64,000 bases of DNA from G963923955 sp963923955 (lineage in GTDB: Bacteria; Pseudomonadota; Gammaproteobacteria; Eutrophobiales; Eutrophobiaceae): positions 1-64,000 of the forward strand of contig OZ000552.1 of the NCBI GenBank assembly GCA_963923955.1, read 5' to 3'. The translations under genes and the position numbers were made by a program. Of the stretch, positions 60,177 through 64,000 are shown piece by piece; positions within the stretch are counted from its first letter, which is position 1; every line of letters starts with the position of its first letter. The notes beneath the pieces are model-generated. The model saw nothing but the letters and a program-made list of their open reading frames with translations. It was not told the DNA's origin and ran no database searches.

Positions 60177-61465
60177 TAAAAAGACTATTGCTGTTGCTGT
60201 TGCCTGTCCTGGGCCTACAGGCGGCGCCCTTGAACATCGTCATCGACAGGGGCGTGGAGAACGCGATTCCCATTGCCATCGTTCCCTTTGGCTGGTCGGG
60301 GCCGGCGGGCGCGCAACCCATCGACATGGACCTGACCATCGGCAATGACCTTGCCCGCAGCGGCCGCTTTGCGCCCCTGCCGACGCGCGACATGCCGCAG
60401 CAGCCGACGGCCTTCGCGGCGATCAATTTCAAGGACTGGCGCCTGCTCGGCATGGACAACATCGTGATTGGTAATTTGCAGGAGAGGGCCGACGGCAACT
60501 ACGAAGTAAGCTTCCGTCTGGTGGATGTGTACAAGGGCACGCAGCTGGCCGGTTTTCGCATCCCGGCCGGGCGCGCCCAGCTACGCCGTACCGCACACCG
60601 CATCAGCGATATTATCTTTGAAAAATTAACCGGCATCCCCGGCGCCTTTGATACCCGCATCACCTATGTTACGGTCAAGGAACTGCCCAACGGCAACAAG
60701 CGGCACAGCCTGCAGGTGGCCGATGCCGATGGCTTCAACGCGCAGACGCTGCTTGAATCCAGCGAGCCGCTGATGTCGCCGGCTTGGTCGCCGGACGGCA
60801 AGCAACTCGCCTATGTCTCCTTTGAAGGCGGTAATTCTTCCATCTATATCCAGGACATCCTCTCCGGGCGCCGCGAACAAGTCGCCGCCCATGCCGGCAT
60901 CAACAGCGCCCCGGCCTGGTCGCCGGACGGCGCGCGCCTGGCCCTGACCTTATCCAAAGACGGCAACCCGGAAATCTACATCCTGCATCTCGCTGATCGT
61001 TCCTTGCAGCGCATTACGCGCAACCGCGCGATCGACACCGAGGCCGCCTTCTCGCCGGACGGCGCCAAGCTGGTGTTCACCTCTGATCGCGGCGGCAGCC
61101 CGCAGATCTACGAAGTCAGTGCCTTAGGCGGCACGGCGCGGCGCGTGAGCTTCGGCGGCAGCTACTTCGCGCGGCCGAGCTATGCCCCGGACGGAAAATC
61201 CATCATCATGGTGCACGGCAAGGAGCGCCGCTACCGCATCGCCATGCTGGACTTGGAAAACGATTACCTGGACCTCCTGACCGAGACGCGGCTGGATGAA
61301 TCGCCCAGCTTCTCGCCCAATGGCAGCATGATCATGTACACCACCACCCGCAGCAGTGGCACCGAACTCGCCGCGGTCTCCGCAGACGGCCGCGTACACC
61401 AGCGCCTGGCCTTGCAGGACGGCGAAGTCCGAGAGCCAGACTGGGGGCCTTTTACCACCCAATAA
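60173..61465 (+). CDS. tolB: Tol-Pal system beta-propeller protein TolB
   Basis: Periplasmic protein that shuttles between Pal and TolA. A signal peptide (residues 1-18, ending LQA) and an N-terminal alpha/beta domain precede a six-bladed propeller with repeated SPDGK and SPDGA motifs (for example PAWSPDGKQLAYVSFEGG and FSPDGAKLVFTSDRGGSPQ). 430 aa equals E. coli TolB. The gene is coupled to tolA by ATGA. Confidence 0.97.
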   Translation: MIKRLLLLLLPVLGLQAAPLNIVIDRGVENAIPIAIVPFGWSGPAGAQPIDMDLTIGNDLARSGRFAPLPTRDMPQQPTAFAAINFKDWRLLGMDNIVIGNLQERADGNYEVSFRLVDVYKGTQLAGFRIPAGRAQLRRTAHRISDIIFEKLTGIPGAFDTRITYVTVKELPNGNKRHSLQVADADGFNAQTLLESSEPLMSPAWSPDGKQLAYVSFEGGNSSIYIQDILSGRREQVAAHAGINSAPAWSPDGARLALTLSKDGNPEIYILHLADRSLQRITRNRAIDTEAAFSPDGAKLVFTSDRGGSPQIYEVSALGGTARRVSFGGSYFARPSYAPDGKSIIMVHGKERRYRIAMLDLENDYLDLLTETRLDESPSFSPNGSMIMYTTTRSSGTELAAVSADGRVHQRLALQDGEVREPDWGPFTTQ

Positions 61466-61499
61466 ACTTGCTAGCTGTTTTGAAAATGGAGAATATGTT

Positions 61500-62033
61500 A
61501 TGACTAAAAAGACCTTCATCGCCTGCCTGCTGGCGGGCCTGCTTAGTGCCTGTGCAACCGCCCCCAGGCAAGACAATGGCGCGGCGGTGGAAGAGCGTAC
61601 ACGCGGTGCAGGCGCTGATGGCCGCGGACGGGATGCGGCCACCAGCTATGGTGCCGGCAGCGACTCGCCGGGCGGACTCAGCGCGCTCACTGATCCGCAA
61701 AGCCCGCTGGCCCTTCGTACCATCTATTTTGCCTACGACAGCAGCGAGATCCAGCCGCAGTTTCAGGAAGTAATCGAGGCACACAGCGCCTATCTGCTCG
61801 CACACCCCCAGGTGACGGCGGTGCTTGAAGGCCATGCCGATGAGCGCGGCTCACGGGAATACAACTTAGCCTTAGGCGAGCGCCGGGCGCAGATGGTAAA
61901 ACGGCTGATCGCCCTGCTTGGTGTGCCGAATACGCAGTTGCGCACCAGCAGCTATGGCGAGGAGCGCCCGGTTGCAGATGGACATAATGAAGCGGCATGG
62001 CGCCAGAACCGTCGGGTTGAAATTCTCTACTAG
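61500..62033 (+). CDS. pal: Peptidoglycan-associated lipoprotein Pal
   Basis: Outer-membrane lipoprotein that ties the membrane to the cell wall. The signal peptide ends in the lipobox LLSAC with lipid-modified Cys18. The OmpA-like domain from about residue 75 contains TIYFAYDSSEIQPQFQ and the peptidoglycan-binding block LEGHADERGSREYNLALGE. The ATG at 61500 is chosen for the lipoprotein signal; the frame is open further upstream within tolB but without that signal. Length 177 aa. Confidence 0.96.
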   Translation: MTKKTFIACLLAGLLSACATAPRQDNGAAVEERTRGAGADGRGRDAATSYGAGSDSPGGLSALTDPQSPLALRTIYFAYDSSEIQPQFQEVIEAHSAYLLAHPQVTAVLEGHADERGSREYNLALGERRAQMVKRLIALLGVPNTQLRTSSYGEERPVADGHNEAAWRQNRRVEILY

Positions 62034-62048
62034 GGCGTGATGATGTGT

Positions 62049-62177
62049 AAGGAGCCTTTGAACAAATCCTTCCCGAACTTGTTCAAGAGTAGGCAAAGCG
62101 ATTCAATTCCTTGCCATGGTTGAATCAGGTGGCGGCTCCTTGTGCCACAGGCAGCCCTGATGCAATCAAGGCTTTCT
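62049..62177 (+). other. Structured intergenic element between pal and cpoB
   Basis: This 129-nt stretch has nested inverted repeats: an outer AAGGAGCC/GGCTCCTT (62049-62056 with 62133-62140), TTGAACAA/TTGTTCAA (62058-62087), GATTCAA/TTGAATC, GTGGC/GCCAC (62129-62148) and AGCCCTGAT/ATCAAGGCT (62153-62173). Its last 50 nt resemble the tail of the element between pstB and phoU (8548-8595) at roughly three bases in four. Some stems are mutually exclusive, so alternative folds are possible. Confidence 0.5.
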
Positions 62178-62208
62178 TAACTAAAGCTCGTTATGAGGTT
62201 TTATAAAG

Positions 62209-63210
62209 ATGAACAAGAAGAACATTATCGTGCTGAGCGCCTTATGCGCCCTTGTGTCTGCGCCGGCCTATGCCCTCTCCACCAAGGAATCCATCGCGGC
62301 GATGGACCAGCGGCTTGGCCGCATCGAACAGCTATTGCAGAGCCAGGGTCTGCTCGATATGTTGCAACAGTTGGAGTCGTTGCAGCAGGAAGTCAGTCAG
62401 CTGCGCGGCGAGATCGAAGTGCAGAACTACACGCTGGAGCAGCTCAACAAACGTCAACGGGCGCTTTATACCGATATTGACCAGCGCATCCAGAGTCTGG
62501 AGAGCAATCGCTCGCCGAGTGTTATCAATGACGCGGGAGGCGCAGAGCGACCGGCTGAAACCGCGGCGCCGGACAGTCCCCCTTTACAGACTCTCGCCCC
62601 GGCCATCGCGAACAGACCGCCTGGTACCGACCGACAGACAGAGAGTCCGCTCGTGGTGGAACTGGTTGATAATGCGCCTGCCGCTGCGACTGCTCCCGCC
62701 GCCGCGCTCAGCGCTACGACCGGCGCGGTTGTGGTGGCACCAGATGCGCTCGTCAATGCCGAGCCGGCGGCGGTAGCAGAAACACAAGCGAGGATTGAGT
62801 CCAACCCCACACAGGCCCGCGCCGACTATCAACGGGCCTTTCGGCTTCTGAAACAGTCTCGTTATGATCAGGCTATTAAAGCCTTTAACGAGTTTCTGGC
62901 CGCGCACCCGGATAGCGATTATGCCGATAATGCGCAGTACTGGCTGGGCGAGGCCTTTTATGTGACGCGTCAATTTGAACAGGCGCTAGGCGAATACAAC
63001 AAGTTGGTGGCAGGCTACCCGGATAGCCAGAAACTCACTCATGCCCTGTTGAAAATCGGCTACAGCCGCCACGAGCTGGGGCAGACTGAGGCCGCCGTCG
63101 CCCTGCTTGAAGAGCTACAACAAAAATACCCCGATACAACGGCCGCGCGGCTGGCCGCCTCCCGCCTGCAAAAGATCCGCGCTGCGCAACCGGGCGGTGC
63201 GGTGAACTAG
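62209..63210 (+). CDS. cpoB: Cell division coordinator CpoB (YbgF)
   Basis: Periplasmic protein that links Tol-Pal action with peptidoglycan synthesis at the septum. A signal peptide (residues 1-22, ending AYA) is followed by a trimerising coiled coil (about 28-100), a Pro-, Ala- and Thr-rich linker (about 105-195) and three tetratricopeptide repeats (about 200-325; for example FNEFLAAHPDSDYADNAQYW). 333 aa is longer than E. coli (263) because of the linker. It is the last gene of the tol-pal cluster. Confidence 0.95.
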   Translation: MNKKNIIVLSALCALVSAPAYALSTKESIAAMDQRLGRIEQLLQSQGLLDMLQQLESLQQEVSQLRGEIEVQNYTLEQLNKRQRALYTDIDQRIQSLESNRSPSVINDAGGAERPAETAAPDSPPLQTLAPAIANRPPGTDRQTESPLVVELVDNAPAAATAPAAALSATTGAVVVAPDALVNAEPAAVAETQARIESNPTQARADYQRAFRLLKQSRYDQAIKAFNEFLAAHPDSDYADNAQYWLGEAFYVTRQFEQALGEYNKLVAGYPDSQKLTHALLKIGYSRHELGQTEAAVALLEELQQKYPDTTAARLAASRLQKIRAAQPGGAVN

Positions 63211-63220
63211 GCGCGGCGCG

Positions 63221-63913
63221 GTGTCTGAGGCGCCGAAGGCCGTGGTCTTGCTCTCCGGCGGCCTGGATTCAGCCACCACATTGGCGATTGCCAAGGCGCA
63301 GGGCTATGCGGCTCACGCATTGAGCTTTGATTATGGGCAACGGCACTTAGCCGAGCTTGATGCGGCGATAAAAATCGCCACGGCCATCGGCGCAAAAGCA
63401 CACAAGATATTCACTATCGATCTCACCCAGATCGGCGGCTCGGCCTTGACGGATGAGTCTATCGCCGTGCCGGAAAAAGAAGCGCCGGGCATTCCGCTTA
63501 CCTATGTCCCGGCCCGCAATACTATCTTTCTCTCCCTGGCGCTGGCCTATGCGGAAGTCATCAAGGCAAGAGATATTTTCATCGGCGTCAATGCCATTGA
63601 CTATTCCGGTTATCCCGATTGCCGTCCCGAGTACATCGAATCCTTTGCACAGACCGCCCGGCTCGCCACCAAGGCCGGGGTGGAAGGGGCGCACATCAAG
63701 ATACATACCCCGCTGATTGAACGCAGCAAGGCGGCGATCATCAAGGAAGGCGCAGAATTAGGCGTGGATTATGCCTTGACGATTTCCTGCTACCAGGCCG
63801 ATGAAAAGGGCCGCGCCTGCGGTGTGTGTGATTCTTGTCGCTTGCGCAAGGCGGGTTTTGCAGCGGCACAACTCCTGGATCCAACGCCTTATCAACATCA
63901 GGGGAAAACATGA
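63221..63913 (+). CDS. queC: 7-cyano-7-deazaguanine synthase QueC
   Basis: Makes preQ0 from carboxy-deazaguanine in the queuosine pathway. The ATP pyrophosphatase loop is LLSGGLDSATTLA (residues 10-22), and four zinc cysteines lie near the C-terminus (SCYQAD, then CGVCDSC). 230 aa matches E. coli (231). The GTG start at 63221 lies 10 nt after cpoB. The pal-cpoB-que arrangement is common. The remaining 87 nt of the window show no supported gene. Confidence 0.95.
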   Translation: MSEAPKAVVLLSGGLDSATTLAIAKAQGYAAHALSFDYGQRHLAELDAAIKIATAIGAKAHKIFTIDLTQIGGSALTDESIAVPEKEAPGIPLTYVPARNTIFLSLALAYAEVIKARDIFIGVNAIDYSGYPDCRPEYIESFAQTARLATKAGVEGAHIKIHTPLIERSKAAIIKEGAELGVDYALTISCYQADEKGRACGVCDSCRLRKAGFAAAQLLDPTPYQHQGKT

Positions 63914-64000
63914 ACATGCGGCAGGTGCAGTTACTGGAAAGAGCATTTCAGGATTCTCTTGCATTCAGCAAGGCATCAAGCTGATGCAGGCGTTCAGGTG

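Noticed and set aside
63910..63983. 24-codon open frame after queC
   Set aside because: It overlaps the queC stop, is very short and resembles no protein I know; the window ends too soon to judge.

Overview
The window looks like a chromosomal segment of a gammaproteobacterium of fairly high GC. The support is the full ybgC-tolQRAB-pal-cpoB cluster, ruvCAB behind yebC, a leuS-lptE-holA-proA-nadD-rsfS run, fmdB-DUF502-aspS, long-form PstC and PstA, and PhoB/PhoR control of phosphate genes. A pyrophosphate-driven proton pump (hppA) and a PPi-type phosphofructokinase lie close together, a pairing known from methanotrophs and some autotrophs. The sequence alone does not fix genus or lifestyle.

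Layout. 0.2-5.5 kb: fxsA, a TrmH-type methylase, djlA, a small-molecule methyltransferase, sixA and ppx. 5.6-18.5 kb: a phosphate block read right to left (phoB, phoR, pstS, pstC, pstA, pstB, phoU, ppk), with a divergent OprP-like porin sharing the phoB control region. Pho-box arrays in 11-bp register precede pstS and lie between phoB and the porin. 18.7-28.7 kb: leuS to rsfS, broken by an AT-rich type II restriction-modification pair between leuS and lptE and followed by a one-polypeptide methylase-nuclease. 28.9-35.5 kb: hppA and pfp, separated by an accessory patch that carries a second, 91% identical copy of the first ~122 bp of hppA, a pentapeptide-repeat gene cut by one in-frame stop, a GIY-YIG-like gene and the stump of another gene. 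35.6-46.2 kb: bepA-like protease, CPBP protease, tRNA-Lys, MT-A70 methylase, fmdB, aspS, nrtR-nadA with an NrtR operator, a repeat-rich gap, an esterase and nadX. 46.4-54.6 kb: a defence locus. 54.7-63.9 kb: yebC, ruvCAB, ybgC, tol-pal, cpoB and queC.

The most interesting region is 46.4-54.6 kb. A 761-residue protein of unknown function overlaps by ATGA the first ~76 codons of a helicase. The C-terminal ~300 codons of what appears to be the same DUF1998-type helicase reappear 4.8 kb downstream. Between them sits a compact cassette: a 5-methylcytosine methyltransferase, a protein I propose is its nuclease, and an SMC/PrrC-like ATPase with a Cys-x-x-Cys hook. One defence system has apparently been broken by another, and the helicase motor has been lost.

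Taken together, much of the window concerns phosphate in its three forms (Pi uptake, polyphosphate synthesis and breakdown, PPi energetics) and NAD synthesis (nadD, nadA, nadX, nrtR). Foreign-DNA functions, with four DNA methylase genes, are set into housekeeping operons.
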